From NCBI GenBank assembly GCA_963708095.1, contig OY970182.1:4278001-4342000 (forward strand): a DNA stretch of 64,000 bases. The letters are read 5' to 3'. The notes below the pieces were generated by a model, which worked only from the letters and a program-made list of their open reading frames with translations, searched no databases and had not been told where the DNA came from. Both the position numbers and the translations under genes were made by a program. This DNA is from JAJZVS01 sp963708095. Lineage in GTDB: Bacteria > Pseudomonadota > Alphaproteobacteria > Acetobacterales > Acetobacteraceae. Below, piece by piece: positions 41,056-49,399 of this stretch. Position 1 is the stretch's first letter, and each line of letters opens with the position of its first letter.

Positions 41056-41746
41056 CGTCCTCGCGCAGCGCGATCCGCAGCGCCGCCGGCGCCCGCGCGT
41101 CGAGCTCCCCCGGCGAGGCGGCCCGGGGTGGGCGGATGAAGCCGGCCACCGGATAGACGATGATCCCCATCTGCCGCGCCGGCGGCCAATAGACGCGCAC
41201 CAGGCTCCAGTCGTTGGTGGCGGACACGTCCACCACCGGCTGGTCGCGCGTCACCCGACGGGGCACCCAGTTGGCATCCGCGATCAGGATGCGGCGCGGC
41301 CCGAGCACCTCGGTGACCACCGCGAGATGGCCCTCCGGCAGCCGGGGGGTGGCGCGGAACACCAGCACGCTGCCGTCGGTCGGGATGCGCGCGCGGCGGT
41401 AGCGGCCCGCCGCCGCGTCCCACCAGGCGGGGGCGTCGCCGCGGAGCCGGACCCCGGACAGGGCGCGGGCGAAGGGCACGCAGGCCAGCCGCACCCGGCC
41501 GCCGACATAGGAGCCGGCCATCGGCCCTGTGGGGCCCGGCCCGCCGGCACAGCCGGCCAGCGCGAGTGCGGCGGTCAGCGCGGTTGCCAGCCCGACCCGG
41601 GGGGACGTGGCCGCCGGGGACGCGGCTGCCGGCCTGGCGCCCCTCGGCGCGGTGCGGAGGCGCGCACACCGCGACGGCAGGGCGTACGGCAGGGCAGGGG
41701 GCGAGGGCGGCACGGCGCGACCTCCGGCGACGATGGGGCGGGGCAC
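41045..41746 (-). CDS. CHAP-domain lipoprotein (putative amidase/endopeptidase)
   Basis: The 233-residue protein has a long N-terminus and then a lipoprotein signal (ALTAALALAGC, lipid cysteine at about 66). A CHAP domain with catalytic Cys89 (LACVPFARAL), His140 (EGHLAVV) and Asn/Asp159 (ADANW) follows. CHAP enzymes cleave peptidoglycan peptides or amide bonds. Here the enzyme would sit in the periplasm on a lipid anchor. The 45 residues before the signal are unusual, so the true start may be later, but no clear alternative start codon is seen. It is convergent with the capsule-type gene and shares a 13-bp inverted repeat at its stop. Confidence 0.8.
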   Translation of the reverse strand: MPRPIVAGGRAVPPSPPALPYALPSRCARLRTAPRGARPAAASPAATSPRVGLATALTAALALAGCAGGPGPTGPMAGSYVGGRVRLACVPFARALSGVRLRGDAPAWWDAAAGRYRRARIPTDGSVLVFRATPRLPEGHLAVVTEVLGPRRILIADANWVPRRVTRDQPVVDVSATNDWSLVRVYWPPARQMGIIVYPVAGFIRPPRAASPGELDARAPAALRIALREDGDP

Positions 41747-41848
41747 GCGGGCGCGCCCTCCGCAACATCATGCCAGTTGTCAGACTCGTGTCGCAACTGA
41801 TTGATCGGCTTTGCTCCGCGCCGGGTTCAGCGGCGGCAGCGGAGCGGG

Positions 41849-42373
41849 CTATTGCGGCACCACCGGCCGCGGCCGGCCTGCGGCATCCACCGCCACCAAT
41901 ACGAACTCGGCCGCCGTCACCCGAAACCGGTCGTCCCGCCCGCGGCGCAACACCCAGGCTTCCAGCCCCAAGGTGATCGAGCTGCGCCCGATCCGATTGA
42001 CCGCGGCATAGCAGCACACCACATCGCCCACCTTCACCGGGGCCAGGAACTCGAGCCGCGAGACCGCCGCCGTCGCCACCCGCCCCTTCGCCACCGCCGA
42101 GGCCGCGGTGCCGGCCGCGAGGTCCATCAGCGACATGATCCAGCCGCCGAAGATATCGCCGGCGGGGTTGGTATCCGCCGGCATCGCCACCGTGCGCAGT
42201 TCCAACTCGCCGCGCGGGCCCGTCCCGCCGTCCGGGGTCCCGCGGGTCCGGCTCGCCCGATCCCCTTTGTCCGGGTCTCCCTTGTCCCGGGACACCCCGC
42301 CCGCGTCTGCCCCGGCCTGGCCGCCCAGGCTCTGATCGATGGTGGTGCCCTGATCAATGGTGGTCTCGTCCAT
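41849..42373 (-). CDS. Acyl-CoA thioesterase (hotdog fold, YciA-like)
   Basis: The 174-residue protein has a hotdog domain from about residue 55 with the YciA/acyl-CoA hydrolase signature NPAGDIFGGWIMSLMDLAAG, followed by RLEFLAPVKVGD. It hydrolyses acyl-CoA to free acid and CoA. The first 50 residues are a low-complexity polar extension with a duplicated TTIDQ (18-bp tandem repeat at 42333-42368) and repeated Asp-Lys-Gly, not seen in typical family members. The ATG at 42373 is preceded by GGAGGGCGGAAGG. It is divergent from an enoyl-CoA hydratase gene, and the two may share control. Confidence 0.9.
   Translation of the reverse strand: MDETTIDQGTTIDQSLGGQAGADAGGVSRDKGDPDKGDRASRTRGTPDGGTGPRGELELRTVAMPADTNPAGDIFGGWIMSLMDLAAGTAASAVAKGRVATAAVSRLEFLAPVKVGDVVCCYAAVNRIGRSSITLGLEAWVLRRGRDDRFRVTAAEFVLVAVDAAGRPRPVVPQ
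42333..42368. repeat. 18-bp tandem repeat in the start of the thioesterase gene
   Basis: TGATCGATGGTGGTGCCC (42333-42350) is followed by TGATCAATGGTGGTCTCG (42351-42368), four changes. It is in frame, duplicating TTIDQ in the disordered N-terminus. Confidence 0.75.
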
Positions 42374-42443
42374 CCTTCCGCCCTCCATGGCTTGGAATAT
42401 GTTCCCCGCAGGACGATGATATGGGCAGACAGAGGACCCTGCC

Positions 42444-43238
42444 ATGAACGCCCAGCCCGCGCTCGATCCCGTGCTGCTCCGCGCCGACCGGAACGGCGTG
42501 GCATGGCTTACCCTGAACCGCCCGGCCGCCCGTAATGCACTGTCGCTCGGCCTGATGGCGGCGCTGGAGACGGAACTGACGCAGATCGCGGAGGACGCCG
42601 CCGTTCAGGTGGTGGTGCTCGCCGGCGGCGGCCCGGCCTTCTGTGCCGGCCACGACCTGCGCGAAATGCGCACCCGCCCCGAGCGTGCGGCCTATGCGGA
42701 GGTGTTCGAGGCCTGCTCGCGCCTCATGCTCCGCATCGTGCGCCTGCCCAAGCCGGTGATCGCCCGCGTGCACGGCATCGCCACCGCCGCCGGGTGCCAG
42801 CTTGTTGCCACCTGCGACCTCGCGGTGGCGACGGAGACCGCGCGCTTTGCCACCCCCGGCGTCAATATCGGGCTCTTTTGCTCCACGCCCATGGTCGCGC
42901 TCACCCGCGCCGTCGGCCGCAAGGCGGCGATGGAGATGCTGCTGACCGGCGACCTGATCGACGCCCCGCGGGCGCGCGAGATCGGGCTGGTCAACCGGGT
43001 GGTGCCGGAGGCGGCGCTGGACGAGGCCGTCACGGCACTGGCCACGCAGATCGCGGCGAAAAGCCCGCTCACCCTCGCGATCGGCAAGGAAGCCTTCTAC
43101 CGCCAGGCCGAATGCGACCTGGAGGCGGCCTACCGCTTTGCTGCCGAGACCATGACCCGCAACATGCTGGCCCGCGACGCCGAGGAGGGCATCGACGCCT
43201 TCCTCGGCAAACGCGCGCCGGTCTGGACCGGCACATGA
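42444..43238 (+). CDS. Enoyl-CoA hydratase/isomerase family protein
   Basis: The 264-residue crotonase-fold protein has the oxyanion-hole segments AFCAGHDLREM near residue 70 and HGIATAAGCQLVATCDLAVA near 110, and GVNIGLFCSTP near 139. This combination resembles the ECHDC3-like group rather than FadB-type hydratases; the usual catalytic glutamates are not obvious. It probably acts on a short or branched acyl-CoA. It is divergent from a thioesterase gene and followed, after a 15-bp tandem duplication at its 3' end, by cbpA. Confidence 0.9.
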   Translation: MNAQPALDPVLLRADRNGVAWLTLNRPAARNALSLGLMAALETELTQIAEDAAVQVVVLAGGGPAFCAGHDLREMRTRPERAAYAEVFEACSRLMLRIVRLPKPVIARVHGIATAAGCQLVATCDLAVATETARFATPGVNIGLFCSTPMVALTRAVGRKAAMEMLLTGDLIDAPRAREIGLVNRVVPEAALDEAVTALATQIAAKSPLTLAIGKEAFYRQAECDLEAAYRFAAETMTRNMLARDAEEGIDAFLGKRAPVWTGT

Positions 43239-43259
43239 TGCGGGGGCACATGATGCGGG
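43230..43259. repeat. 15-bp tandem duplication across the hydratase stop codon
   Basis: GGCACATGATGCGGG occurs at 43230-43244 and again unchanged at 43245-43259. The first copy includes the stop TGA (43236-43238). A partial third unit follows toward the cbpA start. Confidence 0.92.
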
Positions 43260-43270
43260 GCACCTGACGC

Positions 43271-44197
43271 ATGGCCACCGATCCATACCAGATCCTCGGG
43301 GTCAAGAAGACCGCGACCGAAGCCGAACTGCGCACCGCCTACCGCAAGCTCGCCAAGCAGCACCACCCCGACCTCAACCCGGGCAAGCCGGAGGCGGCGG
43401 AGCGCTTCAAGCGCGTCAGCGTCGCCTACGACCTGCTGTCGGACAAGGAGAAGCGCGCCCGCTTCGATCGCGGCGAGATCGACGCCGAGGGCAACGAGCG
43501 CGCCCCGGAGCGCCCGTTCTACCGTGACTACGCCGATGCCGCCGCCGGCGGCGGCCAGCGCCGTTACAGCGCCGGGGGCGGCGGGATGTCGCCCGACGAT
43601 CTGGAAGAAATCCTTGCCCAGGCGTTTGGCCACGCCCGCCGCGGTGCCGGCGGCGGCCACGGCCTCGACCTGCGCGGAGCGGACCTGCGCTATACCCTGA
43701 CGATCGACTTCCTCGACGCCGCCAACGGCGTCACCCGCCGGATCACCCTGCCCGACGGCCGCACGCTGGATGTGCGCGTCCCCGCCGGCGTGCGCGACGG
43801 GCACGTGCTGCGGCTACGCGGCCAGGGTGAACCCGGGATCGGCAGCGGACCGGTGGGCGACGCGCTGGTGGAAGTCTCCATCGCCCCACACCCGTATTTC
43901 GTGCGCGAAGGCGACGACATCATCGTCTCCCTGCCGGTGACGATCCAGGAAGCGGTACTCGGCGCATCGCTGGAAGTGCCGACCATCGGCGGCAAGGTGC
44001 GGCTTGCCATTCCGCCCAACTCCGGCACCGGCACACGGCTCAGGCTGCGCGGGCGCGGGATCGGCGGACGCGGCCACCAGTACGTCGACCTGCGGGTGGT
44101 GCTGCCGCCCGGCGACGAACCGGCACTCGGAGAATTCCTGCGAACCTGGACCCCCGCAAAGGCGTTCAACCCCAGGGACGGCATGGAGGGGACGTGA
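43271..44197 (+). CDS. cbpA: DnaJ-family co-chaperone CbpA
   Basis: The 308-residue protein has an N-terminal J domain with the HPD motif at 32-34 (KQHHPDLNPG), a Gly/Arg-rich linker and a C-terminal substrate-binding domain (GVTRRITLPDGRTLDVRVPA, LRGQGEPG). It lacks the zinc-finger region of DnaJ, as expected for CbpA. It stimulates DnaK and can bind curved DNA. The chaperone modulator gene cbpM overlaps its stop codon, the standard arrangement. Confidence 0.93.
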   Translation: MATDPYQILGVKKTATEAELRTAYRKLAKQHHPDLNPGKPEAAERFKRVSVAYDLLSDKEKRARFDRGEIDAEGNERAPERPFYRDYADAAAGGGQRRYSAGGGGMSPDDLEEILAQAFGHARRGAGGGHGLDLRGADLRYTLTIDFLDAANGVTRRITLPDGRTLDVRVPAGVRDGHVLRLRGQGEPGIGSGPVGDALVEVSIAPHPYFVREGDDIIVSLPVTIQEAVLGASLEVPTIGGKVRLAIPPNSGTGTRLRLRGRGIGGRGHQYVDLRVVLPPGDEPALGEFLRTWTPAKAFNPRDGMEGT

Positions 44198-44502
44198 TGC
44201 GCAGCGAAGCGGTCCTCGCGCTGCTGGGCGACCTCGATGCAGGCGACCTGACCGCCTGGATCGAACGCGGCTGGGTGCGGCCGGAAACCGGCGAAGCCGG
44301 CTGGGAATTCCTGGAGATCGACGTCGCCCGGGTCAGACTGATCCACGATCTGCGCCGGCGCATGGACATCGCCGAAGACACCGTGCCGCTCGTGCTGTCC
44401 CTCCTCGATCAGGTGTACGCCCTGCGCGCCCAGTTGCGCGACGTCCTCGCGACCGTCGAACGCCAGCCCCCCGAAATCCGCGCCGTCCTCCGCGGGTCCT
44501 GA
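44197..44502 (+). CDS. cbpM: Chaperone modulator CbpM (MerR-like)
   Basis: The 101-residue protein has the CbpM fold: a winged-helix-like half (LDAGDLTAWIERGWVRPE, EFLEIDVARVRLIHDLRRRM) and a C-terminal coiled coil (LLDQVYALRAQLRDVL). CbpM binds the J domain of CbpA and blocks its co-chaperone activity. Its ATG overlaps the TGA of cbpA by one base, so the two are translationally coupled. Confidence 0.92.
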   Translation: MRSEAVLALLGDLDAGDLTAWIERGWVRPETGEAGWEFLEIDVARVRLIHDLRRRMDIAEDTVPLVLSLLDQVYALRAQLRDVLATVERQPPEIRAVLRGS

Positions 44503-44565
44503 ATCCCGGGGACGGGGATCCAGGGGACGAACTCCGTGACCTTGCTCGCTGCCCCGTCCCGGTAC

Positions 44566-44892
44566 TCAGAACCAGCCGCGCGGCGTGCCGGAGCGGCGGC
44601 GGGGGCCGGGGCCGGGGCGGGAGCCAAGGGTCAGGGCGCCCCCGGCGCAGAGCAGCCCGATCGAGGCGGGGATGAGCCAGGCGGGCCGCACGAGCAGGGG
44701 CTGCACGATGTCGGTCCACATCCAATCGGCGAAATGCGCTTCGATGCTGCCGTGCAGCGCGCGCGGGAGATCGTGGTCGAGCAGGAAGAGGGCGCGGCCG
44801 AGCGGCAGTTCCGGGGGGGCGAGCATGGCCAGGGCCACCGCTCCGACGAGCAGGAGGGCTGCGACGACTGCCAGGATACGGCTCAGGATCAC
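44566..44892 (-). CDS. Small membrane protein coupled to msrP
   Basis: The 108-residue frame starts with GTG at 44892, overlapping the TGA of msrP by 4 nt (GTGA). It contains two hydrophobic helices (LAVVAALLLVGAVALAMLA and PAWLIPASIGLLCAGGALTL) and a basic C-terminus. The usual partner of MsrP is MsrQ, a roughly 200-residue haem-binding protein with several helices. This protein is far smaller and lacks the histidine pattern, so it is not MsrQ. I do not recognise its family. Confidence 0.75.
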   Translation of the reverse strand: MILSRILAVVAALLLVGAVALAMLAPPELPLGRALFLLDHDLPRALHGSIEAHFADWMWTDIVQPLLVRPAWLIPASIGLLCAGGALTLGSRPGPGPRRRSGTPRGWF

Positions 44893-45854
44893 CGAAACAG
44901 CATGTCTCCTTTCATCCCGGCATACAAGGAGGCGACGGAGGGGCCGTAGCCGTTGTAGATCTGTGTGGGGACGCGCTCGTTGGTGCCGATGAGGCGCTCG
45001 GTGGCCTGGCTCCAGCGGGGGTGGGGCACGGCGGGGTTCACGTTGGCCCAGAAGCCGTATTCGTCGGGGGCGATCTGTGCCCAGAATGTCTTCGGCCGGG
45101 TTTCGGTGAAAGCCACTTTTACGAAGGCCTTGCCGGATTTGAATCCGTATTTCCACGGCAACGTGATGCGGATCGGGGCGCCGTTCTGTTTCGGCAGCGG
45201 CTTGCCGTACAGGCCGACCGAGACGAAGGCGAGGTCGTTCATCGCCTCGGCCATCGTGACCCCCTCCACGTAGGGAAACGGGAACAGCGGGCTGTCGAGG
45301 CCGGGCATCGACTTCGGTTCCTCGACGGTGGTGAACGCCATGTATTTGGCCGAGCCCAGCGGGTTGGCGAGCTTCACGAGGTCGGCCATCGGAAATCCGG
45401 TCCAGGGCACGGTCATCGCCCAGGCCTCGACGCAGCGGTGGCGGTAGATGCGTTCCTGCAGACGGACCTGCCGGAGCAGATCGTCGAAGCCGATGGTGCG
45501 GGGCTTGGCCACCAGGCCTTCGATGCGGATTTCCCAAGGGTTGACGGTCATCTTCTGGGCGGCGCGCCAGAGGTCCTTGTCCTGGCTGAACTCGTAATAG
45601 TTGTTGTAGGTCTCTGCCACTTTTTCCGCGGTCAGGGCACGGCCGGCGGAGTAGGTCGCGTTGCGCGGCGGGTTCATCGGCGGCAATGGGACGGCGGCCG
45701 GGGAGGGGGCGGCGTGGGCACTGCGGCAGCCGAGGGCGGTGCCGGCAGCGATTCCCGTGGCGGCGCCGAGCAAGGTGCGGCGGCCGAGCGCCGCGGCCTC
45801 CGGCGTGACCCGGCTTTCCGGGATTTCCCAGCCGTGGCTCTTGATGATGGTCAT
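44889..45854 (-). CDS. msrP: Protein-methionine-sulfoxide reductase catalytic subunit MsrP
   Basis: The 321-residue molybdenum enzyme repairs oxidised methionines in periplasmic proteins. A twin-arginine leader (LGRRTLLGAATG, Arg25-26) ends near an AHA site at 46-48, so the folded, cofactor-loaded protein is exported by Tat. The molybdenum-ligating cysteine is Cys141 in YRHRCVEAWAMTVPW. IRITLPWKYGFKSGK near 226 and the C-terminal Tyr-rich segment are typical. The ATG has GGAGAACAGC upstream. It overlaps a small membrane-protein gene rather than msrQ. Confidence 0.94.
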   Translation of the reverse strand: MTIIKSHGWEIPESRVTPEAAALGRRTLLGAATGIAAGTALGCRSAHAAPSPAAVPLPPMNPPRNATYSAGRALTAEKVAETYNNYYEFSQDKDLWRAAQKMTVNPWEIRIEGLVAKPRTIGFDDLLRQVRLQERIYRHRCVEAWAMTVPWTGFPMADLVKLANPLGSAKYMAFTTVEEPKSMPGLDSPLFPFPYVEGVTMAEAMNDLAFVSVGLYGKPLPKQNGAPIRITLPWKYGFKSGKAFVKVAFTETRPKTFWAQIAPDEYGFWANVNPAVPHPRWSQATERLIGTNERVPTQIYNGYGPSVASLYAGMKGDMLFR

Positions 45855-46008
45855 GCTGTTCTCCGTGGCGGTCGGGACGCGGGACGGTCCTGCGCCGTAT
45901 CATGGGCACGAGAGTAATTGCCGGATGCGCCGGGATGGGTGAAATTGCGGCAAGCCGCGCCCCCCCCGGGGGCAATCCGTTCGCGCGGCATAGCCCAGGA
46001 GTTCCGCC

Positions 46009-47019
46009 GTGCACCTTGCCCGCTTTCCCCGCCACCGCCTGTTCCCCGCGCCGACGCCGCTCGAGAAGCTCGGGAACCTCTCGCGCCATCTGGGCGGGCC
46101 CGAAATCTGGATCAAGCGCGACGACTGCACCGTGGTGGCGAGCGGCGGCAACAAGGTGCGCAAGCTCGAGTTCCTGGCCGGCGAGGCGCTAGGGCAGGGC
46201 GCCGATACCCTGGTGACGCAGGGGGCGGTGCAGTCGAACCACGTGCGCCAGACGGTGGCGGTGGCAGCCAGGCTGGGCATGAAATGCGCAGTGCTGCTCG
46301 AACACCGGGTGGAGACCAACGATCCCATGTACCTGACCAGCGGCAACGTGCTGCTGGACCGGCTGATGGGCGCTTCGGTCGAGTACCGTCCGGGCGGCAC
46401 GGACATGAACGCCGCCGCCGAGGCCAAAGGGGCCGAGCTGCGGGCCGCCGGCGCGCGGCCCTACGTGATCCCAGGCGGCGGGTCGAACCGGGTCGGCGCG
46501 CTCGGCTACGTCGCCTGCGCACAGGAGCTGATGGCCCAGGTCGACGAGATGGGTCTGAAGATCGACCGGGTGGTGCACGCCACCGGCAGCGCCGGCACCC
46601 AGGCCGGGCTGGTCGTCGGGCTCGAGGGCTGCAACGCCGGCGTGCCGGTACTGGGCATCGGCGTGCGCCTGCCCCGGCCGCAGCAGGAGGCGAACGTGCA
46701 CCGGCTGGCGAACGAGGTGGCGGAATACGTCGGCCTGCGTGGCGGGATCGCGCGCGAGGCTGTGGAGGCCAATTGCGACTACGTGGGTCCCGGTTATGGC
46801 CAGCCGACCGAAGGGATGCGCGAGGCGGTGACGATGCTCGCGCGGCTGGAGGGGATCCTGCTCGACCCGGTCTATTCGGGGAAGGGGATGGCCGGCCTTA
46901 TCGATCTGATCCGCAAGGGAAAAATCGGCGCAGGCGAGCGGGTGGTGTTCCTGCATACCGGCGGCTCGGTGGGGCTGTTCGGGTATCAGGGGTTCTTTGA
47001 CCAGGGCTTCGCGGCCTGA
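46009..47019 (+). CDS. D-cysteine desulfhydrase-like PLP enzyme
   Basis: The 336-residue fold-type II PLP enzyme matches the D-cysteine desulfhydrase/ACC-deaminase family in length and motifs: FPAPTPLEKLGNLS at the start, the PLP lysine at 49 in SGGNKVRKLEFL, QGAVQSNHVRQT near 84 and HATGSAGTQAGLV near 188. D-cysteine desulfhydrases yield pyruvate, sulfide and ammonia; ACC deaminases open a cyclopropane. The sequence alone does not separate the two, though the context of other sulfur genes in the window favours the first. It starts with GTG at 46009, with AGGAG upstream. It is divergent from msrP. Confidence 0.85.
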   Translation: MHLARFPRHRLFPAPTPLEKLGNLSRHLGGPEIWIKRDDCTVVASGGNKVRKLEFLAGEALGQGADTLVTQGAVQSNHVRQTVAVAARLGMKCAVLLEHRVETNDPMYLTSGNVLLDRLMGASVEYRPGGTDMNAAAEAKGAELRAAGARPYVIPGGGSNRVGALGYVACAQELMAQVDEMGLKIDRVVHATGSAGTQAGLVVGLEGCNAGVPVLGIGVRLPRPQQEANVHRLANEVAEYVGLRGGIAREAVEANCDYVGPGYGQPTEGMREAVTMLARLEGILLDPVYSGKGMAGLIDLIRKGKIGAGERVVFLHTGGSVGLFGYQGFFDQGFAA

Positions 47020-47424
47020 CCTGCGGCGGCTGGGGCGCGGCGGTCCCGGCCGCGGGGCGACCGGGGCGACGGCGATGCACCGGCATGTGCACCCTATGGG
47101 GGACTCGCCCTATGGGCGACTCGGGCGGCCATGTGTGCCGTTCGCGTTCACCGGCGATTCATGCCCGGGTCCGGGTGGCGCTTCATGCGGCGGGCGACGG
47201 GGGCGGCGGCGATGTGTACCCTTCGCGAAGCCTCACGGCCCAAGGGCACCCTTCGCGTTTACCTTGGATCGATCTTCCCGGTCCCGGTCGGCCCGCGCCC
47301 GCGCCGTCTGACCGGCGGAGGAAATACAAGCGTGGGCCGCACGCCTCGCTTGACTTGCGCCAGGACCTGCCGATGCTCGGCACGTTCGGATCAGAACGCG
47401 TTCGGACCAGGAAAGGGAGAACCG
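47020..47424. other. Intergenic stretch with a 16-bp tandem duplication
   Basis: No supported gene. CCCTATGGGGGACTCG (47092-47107) is followed by CCCTATGGGCGACTCG (47108-47123), one change. The rest contains only scattered short repeats such as CCCTTCGCG. The promoter of the CHRD gene should be in its last 100 bp. Confidence 0.6.
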
Positions 47425-47889
47425 ATGGAAGCTTCATTGTCGCGGCGGCTCGTTATCATGGGGGCCGCCTTCGGGCTGATCGGCAGCGTCGCGCTGGCAC
47501 CGGTTGCCCAGGCGGCGCCGGTGTCCTTCACCGTGCCGCTGTCTGGTGCCCAGCAGGTGCCCCCGGTCGAGACCACGGGTCACGGGCTCGCGCATCTGAC
47601 CTACAACGCCGCCAGCCGCATGCTGAGCTGGTCGGTGAGCTACAGCGGGCTGTCGAGCCCGGTCACCATGGCGCATTTCCACGGTCCCGCGCCGGCGGGG
47701 AAGAATGCCGGGGTGAAGGTCTGGATCAGCAAGAAGGGATCGAAGGTAAGCAGCCCGATCAAGGGCTCGGCCAAACTCACGGCGGCGCAGGCCCAGGAGA
47801 TGATGGCCGGTGACTGGTACGTCAACGTGCATACCACGAAGCATCCGGCCGGCGAGATCCGCGGCCAGGTGAAGCCCCCGATGGGTTGA
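47425..47889 (+). CDS. CHRD-domain protein, secreted
   Basis: The 154-residue protein has a signal peptide (residues 1-30, ending AQAAP) and a single CHRD domain, the fold found in chordin and in many bacterial secreted proteins. Typical segments are LSGAQQVPPVETTGHG near residue 39, MAHFHGPA near 82 and WYVNVHTTKHPAGEIRGQV at the end. Function of bacterial CHRD proteins is not well established. GAAAGGGAG precedes the ATG at 47425, which fixes the start against an open frame reaching back to 47131. Confidence 0.9.
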   Translation: MEASLSRRLVIMGAAFGLIGSVALAPVAQAAPVSFTVPLSGAQQVPPVETTGHGLAHLTYNAASRMLSWSVSYSGLSSPVTMAHFHGPAPAGKNAGVKVWISKKGSKVSSPIKGSAKLTAAQAQEMMAGDWYVNVHTTKHPAGEIRGQVKPPMG

Positions 47890-48023
47890 ACGCGCGCGCC
47901 GGAGCGTCGGGCATCGATGCTCCGGCCGCCGCCCTGGCCGCCACCCTGGGTCGCTGCCCTGGCCTGGGCCAGGGGGATCGGCGATACAGACGGGACAGAG
48001 CCGCCATCCCCGAGGGTCCCGCC

Positions 48024-49259
48024 ATGCCCCAGATCGTTCCCGAAGCCGCAAGGAATATCGCCTTCCTCGGCCAGACCGACAACGACGGGCACGGCGACTG
48101 CCTGCAGGTGATGGTGGCGTGCGGCCACGCCTACATGGGCACCCGCACCTCGCGCGGGGTGGTGGTGACCGACGTCTCCGACCCGCGGGCGCCGCGGGCG
48201 GTGAATTTCCTGCCGATCCATCCGAACTCGCATTGCCTGCATCTACAACAGGCTGACGGCCTGCTGTTGGTGATCGAAGAGTTCGACATGAAGAACTTCC
48301 TCTCGATGCAGGACTACTACGGCGGCTCCCTGAACCGCGGCGGTAGTGCGGGCTACGGCGTGCGCGGGGTCGATTACTCCGCCGGCATGCGGGTCTACGA
48401 CCTCGCCGACCCGGCCAATCCGCGGCCGATCGGGTTCATGGAGGTGGAGGGGCTGGGGCTGCACCGCATCTGGTGGGTGGGGGGGCGCTGGGCCTATGCC
48501 TCCGCGCTGCTCGACGGGTTCAGCGATCATATTTTCATCACCATCGACATGGCGGATCCGACGCATCCGCGCGAGGCGGGACGGTGGTGGATCCCAGGGA
48601 TGCACCTCGCTGGCGGGGAGGCGCCGGACTGGACCGGTCGCACTGCGCTGCATCATGCGGTGGTGGCGGACGATATCGCGTACGGGTGCTGGCGGGACGG
48701 CGGGCTGACTATTCTGGACGTGGCGGACAAGTCGGCACCGAAACTGATCGCGCGCCGCAACTGGTCGCCGCCCTTCGGCGGCGGCACCCACAGCGCGCTG
48801 CCGCTGCACGATCGGGGGCTGCTGGTGGTGGCCGACGAATCGGTGGCGAACGTGGGGCAGGAACAGCTCAAGCGCACCTGGGTGTTCGATATCCGCGAAC
48901 GCGCGAACCCGGTGTCGATCAGCACCTTCCCGATCCCGCGCGAGCAGGACTACCTGGCGTTGGGCGGCCAGTTCGGGCCGCACAATCTGCACGAGAACCG
49001 GCTGGGGTCGTTCCAGTCCTCCACCACGATCTTCGCCACCTGGCAAAGCGCGGGGGTTCGGGTGGTGGATATCGCCGATCCGTTCCGGCCGGAGGAGATC
49101 GGCTATTTCGTCCCGCCGATGCCGACGCACTGGATGGAGCCGCTGCGCGGGCGGGCGAAGATGCGCCACACGGCGGATATCTTCGTCTCCGCCGAGGGGC
49201 TGATCTATGTCACGGACTACGACGCGGGGCTGTACATCCTGGAATGGAAAGGCGGCTGA
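48024..49259 (+). CDS. LVIVD-repeat beta-propeller protein
   Basis: The 411-residue protein consists of repeated units of the LVIVD type, each ending in VxDxSDPxxPR-like sequence: VVVTDVSDPRAPRAV, MRVYDLADPANPRPI, ITIDMADPTHPREA, TILDVADKSAPKLI and VRVVDIADPFRPEEI. These form a beta-propeller. No signal peptide is seen from the ATG at 48024, so it seems cytoplasmic unless the start is earlier. Catalytic function is unknown; some relatives are annotated as hydrolase-like. It is followed directly by a small overlapping frame and a deacetylase gene. Confidence 0.87.
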   Translation: MPQIVPEAARNIAFLGQTDNDGHGDCLQVMVACGHAYMGTRTSRGVVVTDVSDPRAPRAVNFLPIHPNSHCLHLQQADGLLLVIEEFDMKNFLSMQDYYGGSLNRGGSAGYGVRGVDYSAGMRVYDLADPANPRPIGFMEVEGLGLHRIWWVGGRWAYASALLDGFSDHIFITIDMADPTHPREAGRWWIPGMHLAGGEAPDWTGRTALHHAVVADDIAYGCWRDGGLTILDVADKSAPKLIARRNWSPPFGGGTHSALPLHDRGLLVVADESVANVGQEQLKRTWVFDIRERANPVSISTFPIPREQDYLALGGQFGPHNLHENRLGSFQSSTTIFATWQSAGVRVVDIADPFRPEEIGYFVPPMPTHWMEPLRGRAKMRHTADIFVSAEGLIYVTDYDAGLYILEWKGG

Positions 49260-49399
49260 TGCGGGGTGGCGTTGTGGTGCGGCGGCGTCGCGCCGGCCTG
49301 ACCGGCGTCGTTGCCGGCATGATCCTGCCCGCGCCGCCTGCTTCGAGTGCGGAGGCACCCGAACGGCGGCAGCCGGCGCGTCGATGGCGTCGCGGCTGA
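49259..49399 (+). CDS. Small Arg-rich frame coupled to the LVIVD gene
   Basis: The ATG overlaps the TGA of the LVIVD gene by one base. The 46-residue product has a basic start, a weakly hydrophobic middle (AGLTGVVAGMILPAPPASSA) that could be a signal peptide, and an Arg-rich end. It overlaps the start of the deacetylase gene by 16 nt in another frame. It may be real, or merely a coupling frame that carries ribosomes into the next gene. Confidence 0.3.
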   Translation: MRGGVVVRRRRAGLTGVVAGMILPAPPASSAEAPERRQPARRWRRG

